Assembly: GCF_007431345.1 (NCBI RefSeq)
Contig: NZ_CP041730.1
Coordinates: 4,092,001 to 4,156,000 of the forward strand
DNA from: Chitinimonas arctica
Lineage (GTDB): Bacteria; Pseudomonadota; Gammaproteobacteria; Burkholderiales; Chitinimonadaceae
Direction: 5' to 3'
DNA length: 64,000 nucleotides
Under the pieces are notes generated by a model that had not been told where the DNA came from, ran no database searches, and saw only the letters and a program-made list of their open reading frames with translations. The position numbers were made by a program, and so were the translations under genes. How positions within the stretch are numbered: the stretch's first letter is position 1; every line of letters begins with the position of its first letter. Positions 49,594 to 60,200 of the stretch are shown one piece after another.

Positions 49594-50637
49594 ATGAAGC
49601 CCGACTTTCAAGTGCTGGCCGACGAGCATGACATTACCGCCCTGATCCGCGACCGATTGATCGAGATCCGCATAAGCGATAAACCTGGCCTGGATTCCGA
49701 CAGCTGCGAGATCGAATTGGACGACCGCGACGGCAAGCTGCGCTTTCCGCGCAAGGGGGCGGTACTGTCGGTATCGCTGGGCTGGGTGGGTGAAGGCTTG
49801 AATCGCCTGGGGCGCTATCGCGTCGATGAGATCGAAGTGAAAGGCCCACCGGCCGCTATCCTGATCCGCTGCAAGGCGGCCGATGTGAGCGAGGACAGCA
49901 AGACGCACCGGCGTAACAGCTGGGAAGACACCAGCTTAGCCACCATCGTGGGCGATGTCGCCGGCCGGCAAGGCTGGCAGCCGGTGTGTGCGGTCCAAGC
50001 GGAGATTGTGCGGGCCGATCAGGTGGGCGAAAGCGATCTGCACTTTCTCACCCGGCTGGCACGTTTGCACAACGCGACAGCGACGGTGAAGGCCGGCAAG
50101 CTGCTGGTCCTGCCGCGTGATAGTGGGCAACAGGCCAGCGGTGGGAGTATGGCCGAGCTGACCATTTCACCGGCGCAATGCCATAGCTACTCGCTGGTAT
50201 TCCCGGATCGGCCCGCGCACGCCAAGGTCCGGACGCAATGGCACGACCCGAAGGTTGGCCAGCCGGTCCCACTGATCCTGCCCAACCCATCCGCACCGCC
50301 TGGCGCGACTGCAATCCACATCGACCGCCATACCTACGCCAATCCGCATGCTGCCCGCGACGCGGCGGATAGCCGGCTGGGTGCCCTCAATCGTGCCACC
50401 GCCAGCGGCCATCTGGTCCTGGCGCGCGGCGATGCCCGCATATGTGCGGAGCGTAAAGTGCGTCTAAAGGGCTTTAAACCGCAGGTGGATGGCGTGTATT
50501 TGGCCGAAAACGTCGAACACGCCTATTCGCATAGCGGCTGGATCACCACGGTGCAATTAAACGCCGGCAATGCCGGCAAGGCCCAGGTCGGCCACGCCAG
50601 CCAAACGGATCTGCCTATCCCCGCTCCACCACAGTAA
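49594..50637 (+). CDS. baseplate hub protein D (late control protein D)
   Basis: Encodes 347 residues from the ATG of MKPDFQVLADEHDITALIRD. SDSCEIELDDRDGKLRFPRK, SDLHFLTRLARLHNATATVK and AENVEHAYSHSGWITTVQLN are typical of P2 gpD, the hub that binds the spike. A GTG four codons upstream is an alternative. It is the last tail gene before the lysis cassette. Confidence 0.95.
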   Translation: MKPDFQVLADEHDITALIRDRLIEIRISDKPGLDSDSCEIELDDRDGKLRFPRKGAVLSVSLGWVGEGLNRLGRYRVDEIEVKGPPAAILIRCKAADVSEDSKTHRRNSWEDTSLATIVGDVAGRQGWQPVCAVQAEIVRADQVGESDLHFLTRLARLHNATATVKAGKLLVLPRDSGQQASGGSMAELTISPAQCHSYSLVFPDRPAHAKVRTQWHDPKVGQPVPLILPNPSAPPGATAIHIDRHTYANPHAARDAADSRLGALNRATASGHLVLARGDARICAERKVRLKGFKPQVDGVYLAENVEHAYSHSGWITTVQLNAGNAGKAQVGHASQTDLPIPAPPQ

Positions 50638-50658
50638 CCCACAACCCCAGACAGTGTG

Positions 50659-50681
50659 CCCCGCCGCGTGCGGGGTTTTTT
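50659..50681 (+). terminator. terminator between tail and lysis genes
   Basis: CCCCGC (50659-50664) pairs with GCGGGG (50670-50675), followed by six T. It is 22 bp after the D stop. Confidence 0.85.
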
Positions 50682-50706
50682 ATTGCCGATGCCCTTGGAG
50701 GTACCT

Positions 50707-50955
50707 ATGCAAAATCCCACTCCACCCGACCGCTGGCGCGAGCAGGTCGATCACAAGCTGGCCGAGCTATCGAACCAAATGCAGCAAAACACCGCCATCA
50801 CCAGTGAGGTGCGCGAGATCCTCGACACCGTGCGTGGCGGCATGCGGGTGCTGGAAGTGCTGGGCACAATCGCAAAATGGGTAACACCCATCGTGATGCT
50901 GGTGACCGCCGTGCTGGCCTTTATCCATCAGCTGGGCTCGGGGGATAAGCCATGA
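50707..50955 (+). CDS. holin-like small membrane protein
   Basis: Encodes 82 residues: a charged helical N-terminus (DHKLAELSNQMQQNTAITSE), one C-terminal membrane helix (WVTPIVMLVTAVLAFIHQL) and a short basic tail. Position directly before the endolysin gene (ATGA overlap) suggests a holin or pinholin, but one membrane segment alone is not diagnostic. Confidence 0.65.
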   Translation: MQNPTPPDRWREQVDHKLAELSNQMQQNTAITSEVREILDTVRGGMRVLEVLGTIAKWVTPIVMLVTAVLAFIHQLGSGDKP

Positions 50956-51473
50956 GTACCCGGCTGCGCATCCTCACCGCCAGCACTGCCGCCGTGTTGG
51001 CCCTCGCCACGCCCTTCCTTATCCAGTGGGAAGGCAAGCGCAATCGGACCTATCTCGACGTCGCCGGCATTCCGACAGCCTGTATGGGCCAGACCGGTCC
51101 GCGCGTCAAAGTCGGTGCGACTTACACCGATGCCACCTGCGAGGCCTGGCTACGCGAAGAGCTGACCGAGACCTACGCCGCTGTCAGCCGCTGTGTGCCC
51201 GTTCCCAAGACGCCTAACCAGGCAGCTGCCTTCACCGCGTTTGCATACAACGTGGGTTCTGCTGGCGCCTGCCAATCCGCTGCCGCCCGCTATGCACGCC
51301 AGGGTGACTGGGTTAGTGCTTGCCGCGCGATCCAAGTCAACGATGCGGGCGAGCCGGTGTGGTCGTATGTGACTGACCGCAAGACCGGCAAGAAGGTATT
51401 CGTGAAGGGGCTCGCCAATCGCCGTGCTGATGAACGGGCGCTGTGCGAAGGGAGAGGGCGGCATGCTGCTTAG
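50952..51473 (+). CDS. SAR endolysin, glycoside hydrolase 24 lysozyme
   Basis: Encodes 173 residues. An N-terminal weakly hydrophobic, Ala/Thr-rich helix (ILTASTAAVLALATPFLI) fits a signal-anchor-release segment. The catalytic triad follows T4-type spacing: Glu27, Asp36 (eight residues between) and Thr42 (five between) in WEGKRNRTYLDVAGIPTACM. It degrades peptidoglycan once released. The gene overlaps Rz by 11 bp. Confidence 0.94.
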   Translation: MSTRLRILTASTAAVLALATPFLIQWEGKRNRTYLDVAGIPTACMGQTGPRVKVGATYTDATCEAWLREELTETYAAVSRCVPVPKTPNQAAAFTAFAYNVGSAGACQSAAARYARQGDWVSACRAIQVNDAGEPVWSYVTDRKTGKKVFVKGLANRRADERALCEGRGRHAA

Positions 51474-51960
51474 TTTACTGCCCTGGTACTGGCGCTGGGG
51501 GGCAGTGCTGGGTTTGAGCGCCTGCTTTTATGGGCTGGGGCGCATCCAGGGCCAGCGAGCCGAGCAAACCAAAGACATGGACGTCGAGCGGTCCGCCCTG
51601 GTTCGCGTGATTCGCATCGAGCGCAAACAAGCCGCGATCAGCCAGGCCGTTGCCGAACAACACGAATCCGGCCGAATCCGTGACCGGGTCATTTATCGAA
51701 ACATCGAAAAGGAGGTGATCCGCTATGTGGCGAGCCCCCAGCATGCTGTGTGCCATTTGGATTATGAGTGGTTGCGCCTCCACAACGCCGCAGCACTGTC
51801 CATCGTTCCCGAGCCCGCCGACAGCGCTGATGCGGCCGCCGGCGAATTTACAAGCGATGACGCACTCCAAACCGTCACCACCAATTACCAAGCCTGCCAA
51901 GACAACGCCCGGCAACTAGCTGATTTACAGGCTTGGGTGCATCAGCAGTTGCATCACTAG
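51463..51960 (+). CDS. Rz-like inner-membrane spanin
   Basis: Encodes 165 residues from the ATG with GGGAGAGGG upstream. An N-terminal membrane helix (YWRWGAVLGLSACFYGLG) is followed by a periplasmic helical region (SALVRVIRIERKQAAISQAV) and a C-terminal coiled part (DNARQLADLQAWVHQQLHH). This is i-spanin architecture. A lipoprotein gene (Rz1) is embedded in another frame, which secures the call. Confidence 0.88.
   Translation: MLLSLLPWYWRWGAVLGLSACFYGLGRIQGQRAEQTKDMDVERSALVRVIRIERKQAAISQAVAEQHESGRIRDRVIYRNIEKEVIRYVASPQHAVCHLDYEWLRLHNAAALSIVPEPADSADAAAGEFTSDDALQTVTTNYQACQDNARQLADLQAWVHQQLHH
51725..51919 (+). CDS. Rz1-like outer-membrane spanin lipoprotein, embedded in Rz
   Basis: Encodes 64 residues in the +1 frame entirely within the Rz gene. 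The signal peptide ends in the lipobox IMSGC (Cys17), and the mature part is short and Pro-rich (ASTTPQHCPSFPSPPTALMR, then further prolines), exactly as in lambda Rz1. It pairs with Rz to fuse inner and outer membranes at lysis. Confidence 0.85.
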   Translation: MWRAPSMLCAIWIMSGCASTTPQHCPSFPSPPTALMRPPANLQAMTHSKPSPPITKPAKTTPGN

Positions 51961-52051
51961 CGCGACTACCCGTCCTGCTATTGCGCCGAGGATGGCGTAC
52001 AAGCGAAGGGTCGGCAAAACGCAGGCGGCTGAACAAAGGGCAAGACCGTAC

Positions 52052-54061
52052 TTACACGTTGAAGTGCTTCACTTCCTCTCGCATCGCGGTCGCCAGCACG
52101 GTCAATCCCTGTGCCGAGGCGGCAGTTGCGGAAGCAGCTGCAGTATTTTCTTCTGACATCTGCGCCACTTGCTCCACGCGGGAGGCAATTTGGGTGCTTG
52201 CCGTCGTTTGCTCTTTCAACGCTGTGTTAATCACGCCGACGGCATCCTCGACGACCGCTGCGCTCTTCGTGATTCGCTCTATCGCACTGCGCGCCTGTTC
52301 CGCAGACGCCACCACGCTGCCTACTTTCTCCACGGTAATATTCATCCCCGCCACCGACTCGGTGGTATGAGATCTGATCTGCTCTATCATTTGCGCAATT
52401 TCCTTGGTGGCCCCGCTGGTGCGCTCGGCCAATTTGCGTACCTCATCGGCCACAACGGCGAAGCCACGGCCATATTCCCCTGCACGGGCGGCTTCGATGG
52501 CTGCATTCAACGCCAATAGATTGGTTTGGTCCGCCACTTCGCGGATCACGGCAACGATGCCGCTGATATGCTTGGATTGCTCTCCTAGTTCGCTGATCGT
52601 CTTCGCCGTCGAGCGGATGCTCTGCGCAATATCGCGGATATCGGTTGCCGTCTGTTGGATAACCAGCGTGCCTTCCTGCGACAATTTCCCTGCGTTCACA
52701 GAAGCTCGCCCCGCATCGTCGGTGTTGTCGCTGACCTGGCTGATGCTGACCGTCAATTGCTCTACAACAGCTGCCATGGCCGCAGTCGTTTCACTTTGTT
52801 GGCTGGAGGCTTGGGATACCTGCGTGGAACTGGTCGCCAGTGCTTCAGCGGCATTCGCCAACTCATTTGCATGGTCGCGGGTACTGGTGATCGTCTTCTG
52901 CAAGGATTGCTGCATCAAGGCCAAAGCGTTCAGCATCTGGCCCGTTTCGCTTTTGCCCCCGGTTTCGATGGCATGAGTAAGATCACCGGCAGCCACGGCT
53001 TGTGCTGCGGCGAGCGCTTGGCGAACGGGCCGCAAGATGCTCGCCGCGACCAGCCAGCCGATGACGGCGGCAAGGCTTGCCATTGAGACAATCGCTGCGA
53101 ACAGTAGATTGCGTGTACTGCGCTGATGGCTGATCCTCGCCGCGATCAGATCGTCGAGTTGTTGCATGGCGGCATGCGTAAGCTTGAACTCAACGTCGAT
53201 GGACTGGGTAAAGAACGCGATGTAGTCGGGCGCGGGATAGTCAAGCGTATCGACAGCGGCAACCTTACTCCGAGCGAGTTCAGCGGCCTCTCGGGCATTT
53301 TTACTTCCCTCGACCACCAAGGCGCCGATTTTCGCTTGAAGGTCACCGTTCGCGGCAACGGCCTTCTTCAGCGTATTCTCCATCCGTTCCGTGCCTGAGC
53401 GGGCCGTTGACAGCAGGCCATACACGACGGCTTTGCCATTCTGATCGATCTGCTTGGTGGCAAGCAGGCCTGCTCCCTTTGCGCGCAACTGGCCCAAGTT
53501 CTCCGCGAGCGTAGGAAGGTCTACATAAACCGCGCGCATCAAATAATAGGTGTCGGCGTCCGGGTCCAAGGAAAGGCCGAATTGATCCGCGATCTGTTCG
53601 ACGACCTTGAGCAGGTAGACACAAAGCGCGGTGTGTTGCTGATAACTTTGCGGCACGTCAATGCTGCGCGTCGCCACGCCGCCGCTCAATCCTTGCCAAT
53701 CGGCCCGCACCTTTTGCAACTGCTCCTTGAGGTCACCGGATTGGTCTTTCAGCTGGGTTTCCAGCAGGGCGAGCGTTTTCTCGACTTCCTCCTGCTTCGC
53801 TTGTCGCTTATCGGCAAGTTGGCTAGCGCCAAGAAATGCCGCCGAGAGTCCACGATGCTGTTGAACCTGTTGCAATAGATTGAGCGCGGTTTTCCCCGGA
53901 CCAATGCCGAGTTGTTCGTTCAAAGAGATGTCGATAACCGTGTTTGCGTGGCTGAAATACAGATAGATTGGCGGGAGCGCCAAGCCGACTCCGAGTACCG
54001 CCAGGATGATAAATTTCTGCCACATCATCAGCCTGTCAAGAAATGATCTCAGCATTGCCAT
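52052..54061 (-). CDS. methyl-accepting chemotaxis protein
   Basis: Encodes 669 residues. The N-terminal helix (FIILAVLGVGLALPPIYLYF) and a second near residue 340 (LLFAAIVSMASLAAVIGWLV) flank a roughly 300-residue periplasmic helical sensor domain of nitrate/NIT-like look (QQHRGLSAAFLGASQLADKR). A HAMP domain (RPVRQALAAAQAVAAGDL) and a full cytoplasmic signalling hairpin follow (VADQTNLLALNAAIEAARAG, then EYGRGFAVVADEVRKLAER). It signals to CheA/CheW of the host. It is leftward, after the lysis genes, and of host type, so it is interpreted as prophage cargo. Confidence 0.95.
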   Translation of the reverse strand: MAMLRSFLDRLMMWQKFIILAVLGVGLALPPIYLYFSHANTVIDISLNEQLGIGPGKTALNLLQQVQQHRGLSAAFLGASQLADKRQAKQEEVEKTLALLETQLKDQSGDLKEQLQKVRADWQGLSGGVATRSIDVPQSYQQHTALCVYLLKVVEQIADQFGLSLDPDADTYYLMRAVYVDLPTLAENLGQLRAKGAGLLATKQIDQNGKAVVYGLLSTARSGTERMENTLKKAVAANGDLQAKIGALVVEGSKNAREAAELARSKVAAVDTLDYPAPDYIAFFTQSIDVEFKLTHAAMQQLDDLIAARISHQRSTRNLLFAAIVSMASLAAVIGWLVAASILRPVRQALAAAQAVAAGDLTHAIETGGKSETGQMLNALALMQQSLQKTITSTRDHANELANAAEALATSSTQVSQASSQQSETTAAMAAVVEQLTVSISQVSDNTDDAGRASVNAGKLSQEGTLVIQQTATDIRDIAQSIRSTAKTISELGEQSKHISGIVAVIREVADQTNLLALNAAIEAARAGEYGRGFAVVADEVRKLAERTSGATKEIAQMIEQIRSHTTESVAGMNITVEKVGSVVASAEQARSAIERITKSAAVVEDAVGVINTALKEQTTASTQIASRVEQVAQMSEENTAAASATAASAQGLTVLATAMREEVKHFNV

Positions 54062-54242
54062 TACCTCGCTTGTTGCCTACAAGCTAGGTATAGATAGATA
54101 GGCTCTTGTCCTCAAGACAGGATCAGGCGTGCCTTGCCTGCTAATCGACAACCTCGCACCTGCCGCGCATCCTTCTCCCGCGCCCAGCGAGTGAACGCTC
54201 CCACGTTTCTGAAGGGAATCCGCAGGGCGAAACGGCATTGAA

Positions 54243-54267
54243 TAGTCGGGCCATCAAGGCCCGACTA
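54243..54267 (-). terminator. hairpin after the RTX gene
   Basis: Perfect 10-bp arms TAGTCGGGCC (54243-54252) and GGCCCGACTA (54258-54267), 17 bp past the RTX stop; only a weak T stretch follows on the minus strand. Confidence 0.6.
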
Positions 54268-54283
54268 GTGACGCAGGGAAATG

Positions 54284-57200
54284 CTACATCAAACGATTTG
54301 CCGTCAGCATCGGGGCGTAATGCTCATGCGCCGGGATGGACTGGTGCAGCAAGGCTGCATCCCCTGGCGCAAACGCCGCCATCGCGTTGACCAAGCTGCT
54401 CAACTGCTGATCGACTGAGATACTTTGGCGTGCAACCATGGGAGGGCGCGGCAGGACAATATCCGCCGATCCTTGCGCCAAATCCGCTTGCAGCTTGGCC
54501 GTGACCACCTTGGCTTGGATCTGGGTATTGTTCCAGACCACGTTATCGCTGAACTTGAACTGCTCGATCCGATAGGCCAGCGCATTGGTCGCGTCGAAGT
54601 AGTTTTCGACGGTCACTTGGTCGGTCGCGCCGTACTTCAGGACCAAGTTGACGCCTACCTTCTGTACTGCGCTGATCTCGGTCGATTTGACGTCCTTGAA
54701 CTGGATGGCATCGACGTTGTTCGCGGTCGTGTCGAAATCGCGGATTACATCGGCGCCGCCGCCCTTGGCTAGGGCATAGGTATCGCTGCCCAAGCCACCG
54801 TCCAGGCGGTTGGCACCGTTGTTACCTGTCAGCACATTGTTCAAGGCATTGCCGGTGCCGTTGATAGCGGCGGTACCGGGGGCGAGCGTCAGGTTCTCCA
54901 GATTGGCGCCCAAGGTGTGCGTGACGCCAGTCACCACGGTATCGCTGCCCTCGTTGGCGTTCTCGACAATCACTTCGCGGCCGTTGCTGACGATGTAGAA
55001 GTCATGGCCCAGTCCACCTGTAAGGGTGTTGTCGCCGCCACCGCCATCGAGCAGGTCATTACCCGCTTCGCCGAACAGTTGGTCGTTGCCGTTTCCGCCG
55101 CGCAGGTTGTCGTCGCCGTCGCCACCATTGAGGCGGTCGTCGCCATCATCGCCGGACAAGGTGTCGTTGCCACCCAGACCATAGATCGTGTCGTTCCCTG
55201 CGCCACCCGCCAGGCTTTCGGCGGCAGCGGTGCCATTGAGGTTGTCGTTGCCGGTCGTGGGGGTATTAGGCGGGATCAGCCGGGCAATCTCGGCGGCCGA
55301 TATCCCGTTGCCACTCATGGGTTGAACGTAGGCAATCGCCGACTCGCCGCCGTTGAAGTGATTCAGCACCCGTACGCTACGGCTGGCATCGCCAATGACA
55401 CCCACCATCAGGTCCATGCCTTCGCGGCGGAAGCTGAATTGATTGCGCGCCACGTCGGTAAAGATCAGCCAATCCGTGCCGCCCCCCGCGTTGTAGACCA
55501 GGTCTTCGCCCCAGCTTCCCCGGAACACATACTTGTCATTGCCGGCGCCGCCTTCCAGCCGGTCGTTGCCGCCCAGGCCGTCGAGCTGGTCATCCCCGCC
55601 AAAACCGCGTAGCAGGTCGCGCGTGGCTTGGCCCCACAGCAGGTTGTTGCCGGCATCGCCTTCGAATAGCTGGTCGTAGCCGAGCTGATAATCACGGGCC
55701 GCTTGCTTGATCTGGTCCTTACCCCACACCACGCCATCGGCAAACTGAATGCCGGCAATGGTGGAGTAGTAGCCGGCCCGGTCGCTGTCGATAAACTTGA
55801 AGTAGCTACCAACCTTGAGCGTGTCGTTGCTGCCGATGACTTCCAGCAAGAGGTTCTTGGCATTGTTGGGATCGTCGATCCGAATGCGGATATCGGCGGC
55901 CCTCAGGTCGCGCAGTTTGACGATGCCACGCAAAAGCGTGTTGGTGGGACCGCCGCCGAAATAGCTGGCGTCAGTGTTGTTGATGATGTCCTGCCCATCG
56001 CCCCGACCGAACAGATAGGTATCTTCGCCACCATAGCCTTCAAGCACGTCATTGCCGCTACCGCCTTCCAGGGTGTCGTTGCCATAACCACCTTGGATCG
56101 TGTCATTGCCGGCCAGCCCCTGTAACAAGCGGTCGCTGTGGTCGAAGTTGGTCATCACGTCGTTGTTAGTACCATTGCGTAGCGCCAGGGTATAAATCGT
56201 CTCGGGCGAAATCTCGGTGCCGTCCCCTCGCCGGATCAGGCCACCTTTGACGACACTGGGGCTCTCGTAATACCAGTAGTCGCTCAGGTGGGCCAAGTCA
56301 TCCGAGCCCTTATGGCCAATGTCCAACTGGTAGCGGAAATAGCCGCGCCGGAAAATCAAATCGTCCTGGCCGACGCCTTGCCAGAGCTGGAGGGTATCGC
56401 TGCCCTTGAAGTCTCGGAGGGTATCCACGCCGCCGCCGTCCAGGATAAACAGATCACTCCCGTCCCCGCCGCTGAGGTTGTCATGACCGGCGCCGCCGAT
56501 GACCGTATCGTTGCCTTCCTGGCCATCGAGCGAGTCGTCGTCGGCATCACCGCGCAGCAGGTCGGCACCCTGCCCACCATTGATATAGTCATTGCCCCCC
56601 TTGCCCAGCAGCACATCATCCAGGGTGGTCCCGGTGATGAAGTCCTGCTGCTCGGTGGCAAGATTGGCGAAATAGGCGTCGTGCAGATTGCGCGACGTCA
56701 GGCTGCTGCCATCGGCAAAGCTTGCCATCACCAGATTGTTGTAGCTGCTGGCGGCAAAGAACCATTGCACTGTGACGGTATCGGGACGGTCCTTGAAACC
56801 GATGACCAGGTCGCCCGTTTCGGCGAGGCGGGTCAGGGTCAGCTGGCTTGCCAACAGGCCGGCACCAAACTGGATGCGATCCTGTGCCTGCGTCCACGTC
56901 CCCGCGATGGTGTCTTGACCAAAACCCACATCGAATTGATAGGCGTTGTTGCCCGCTCCCCCGCTGAGTAGGTCATTGCCTGCACCGCCGATCAGCGTGT
57001 CGTTGCCATCCTCGCCACGTAGATCATCGTCGCCGGCCAGGCCGTTGAGTACATCGTCACTGGCGCCACCGATCAGGGTGTCATTACCCGCCGTGGCGGA
57101 ATCGGCCAGTAGCTTTTGCTGAATGGCTGCACGGTTCCAGACTTGGCCATCTGCAAAGCGCATCTCGCTGATGGTGCCCCTTACCCCGAAGTAGTTCTGG

Positions 57201-60200
57201 ATGGTGAGGGCGTCGGTGTTGTTGATGAAACTCACCAGCAAATCGTTGCCGGCCTGCTTCAGGCGCATATCAGCCCGCACGATATTGGCGGCGAACAGCA
57301 GGGTGTTGCTTTCGCCGATGGCGCCCTGGTCATTGATGGTGTCGCGACCATCGCCCAGGGCGAAGCGATAGGTGTCCGTACCGTCGTAACCGGCCAAGCT
57401 ATCATTGCCGGCCAGGCCATTCAGCGTGTCGTTGCCCAGGCTGCCATCCAGACTTTCGGCTGCGGCGGTACCGGTCAGGTTCAGCGGGCCGGTGCGCAGT
57501 CGTGACAGCAGGTAGCCTAGTGAGACGACATCGCCGCCGAACGCAAAGTGGTCAATCGCGCCATCCAGGCCGCCCTTGATTAGCACATCATCTTGGTCGT
57601 TCAGGCGCAGGGTCAGGTCGCGACCGTTGGCGCTGACGGTAATCTGGGATCGGGCGATCTCATATAGGTTGAGCGTATCGTCACCGCCCGCATCGACGAT
57701 CTGGTCATGACCGTCACCGCGCAGGTAGTGGTAGCCGTCATTGCCCAGCCCGCCTTCCAATTGGTCGTTGCCTACTTCGCCGTACAAGCTGTCGTTGCCC
57801 TGGTCGCCGATCAGGATGTCGTTACCAGCCCGACCGCTGAGAGTATCGTTGCCGCTGTTACCGTCTAGCTTGTCCGCGTAGAGCGAGCCGGTCACATTGT
57901 CGTCGGCCCGGCCACCAATGAAGTCCTCCGCCTGCTCGCGGTCGCCGAATTCGAGATTGATCGCACCGGTAAAGGCCGCGTCCATCACCTCTTTAAACGA
58001 CAGGTCCAATTCGATGGGGGCGGGGTCGGCTTCAACAGCTTGTGTTGAGTCGGCAGCGCCCACGCGATTTGCCGACATGGTGGGATCGGCAGAAAGCGCA
58101 GCGATGCGGAAATTGCCCTTCTTCATTCCCCCTTGGAGGATGAAGCCGTTGCCGCCTGCCGTGAACACCAAGTCTTTGTCCTGACGTCCGATACGCAGGT
58201 TCGCCAGGGTGGCGCCCAAGACAAGCTGGTTGGCGCCGCTGTTGTCGTTGACCACGGAACGGCTGAGGGCGCCCGCAATGGCATCCGCCATCTCATAGCG
58301 GTCATCGCCGCCGCCTCCCTGAAGCGTCACACTATCGGCGTAGGCGGCGAGTGTGTCGTTACCACCTCCGCCTACCAGCCTATCGTGGTCGCCACCGGCC
58401 AGCACATCGTTGCCTTCACCACCATCCAGGACGCTATTGCTGCTACCGGTGAGTTGGTCGTTACCCGCCCCGCCCAGCAGGGTATTGCCATCGTCGGCGC
58501 TGATCAGGATGTCATCGCCTTCGCCGCCGTCAACGTAGTCGCCGCTATCGGCCGTGATCGTGTCATTGCCTTCACCGCCGTAGAGGCCATCCTTGCCGGA
58601 CCCGCCATCCAGCTTGTCGTTGCCTTTGCCACCATTCAGGACATCGTCGCCAGTCTGGCCGCTCAATTCGTCGTCACCGTCGTCACCGTCCAGCTGATCC
58701 TTACCTTCGCCACCATCCAGCGTGTCCCTGCCGACACCGCCATGAAGGCCGTCATCGCCTTCCTGGCCATTCAAGAGGTCGGCTCCCTCATCACCCCACA
58801 TATCATCCATGCCTTCACCGCCGACCAGGGTATCGTTACCGTAGGAGCCCTGCACCGCGTCATCGCCACTGCCACCATCGACGTAACTGTCGCCTACTTG
58901 GGCGCGGTCGGCATTGGTCGTCGCGGCAAAGACCAGATCGTTGCCATCGCCGCCATAGACTTGATTGCTGCCTGAACCGCCGGACACCACATCGTTACCC
59001 GCGCCGCCATCGACGACATTGCTATCCGTGATGGCACCATCGCCGCCCCAGACGTTGTCGTCACCCTCGCCGCCGTAGAGCGAGTCGGACCCACTGTGGC
59101 CGCCGCTCATCGTGTCGTTGCCGTCGCCGCCGAACAGCATATCGTTGTCAACATCAGGCGCTTCGCCGCAAATGCCGCCATACAGGAAATCATCGCCCGC
59201 ACCACCGAACATCACATCGTTGCCCGCGCCGCCGATGAGGGTATCCTTGTCGGCGCCGCCATCGAGCGTATCGTCGCCCTCGTCGGCGCGCAGCACGTCA
59301 TCACCTGCGTCGCCGGATAGTTGGTCATCGCCGCGATTGCCCAGCACGCTATCGCTCCCTGTCCCGCCCATTAGGGTATCGGCGCCATTGCCGCCTTCTG
59401 CAAAGTCATTGCCGTCGCCGGCATCGGCCAGAAAGCCGCTGCTGTTCTGCGCTTTGAAGGAATCCATGCGCATATCGAGCACGGGCGGATTGCTATTGCG
59501 GGTGGGTGTACCGGTAATGCCCCAGCCCTGATCGAAGCGGATCACCACCACATGGCTTGCTTCGCCGTACCGTTGCCATTCGAAGCGGTCGTTGAAAATA
59601 CTGTTCGGCGTATAAGCCAGCGTCCAGTCCCGATAGCGCGCCCACTCCGCTTCAGAAATCCGGTTATTGGCATCTTTGGAAACACGCGGTTTCAGTAGCC
59701 AGTTGCCCTGGATATGGTCATCGCCGCTGCCGCCGAGTACATGCTTGCCGCCGTTACCGGTGTAGATATAGTCGTTGCCCTCGCCACCATCGAGCAGGCC
59801 ATTGCCATCGGGTGCCAGGATAAAGTCGTTACCACCGTTGCCGTAGAAATTGACGGTGCCAGACGTTGGCACATTGTCCGTGGTCGCGGCCGGTGACCAA
59901 CGCAGCGCGCTGGCTTGGGCTTCGGAGTCGCCCAGGAAGCCCAGCATATCGTTGTTGGCACGGCCGACGGTGCCGGCGTTTCTAACGGGCGCTTTGATAT
60001 CGTCGGTCAGCGTGATACCGAGTTGGCCGCTATTAAAATTATGAATGGTGACGGTTTGCTTGCTGGCGACATCCGTAATAACCAAGTCGTGATTGCCCGT
60101 TTCGGGAGACCAATCGTAGGTCACGCCAGAATCGGATTCGCTGACAAAGCTACCATTGCGGGCTTCACGCGTTCCACCACGCAATACCTTGCCTAGGAAA

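Noticed and set aside
56288..58975. Several long plus-strand frames opposite the RTX gene
   Set aside because: They are periodic shadows of the repeated GGxGxD codons on the other strand; hydrophobic Val/Ala/Ile-rich translation is the expected artefact.
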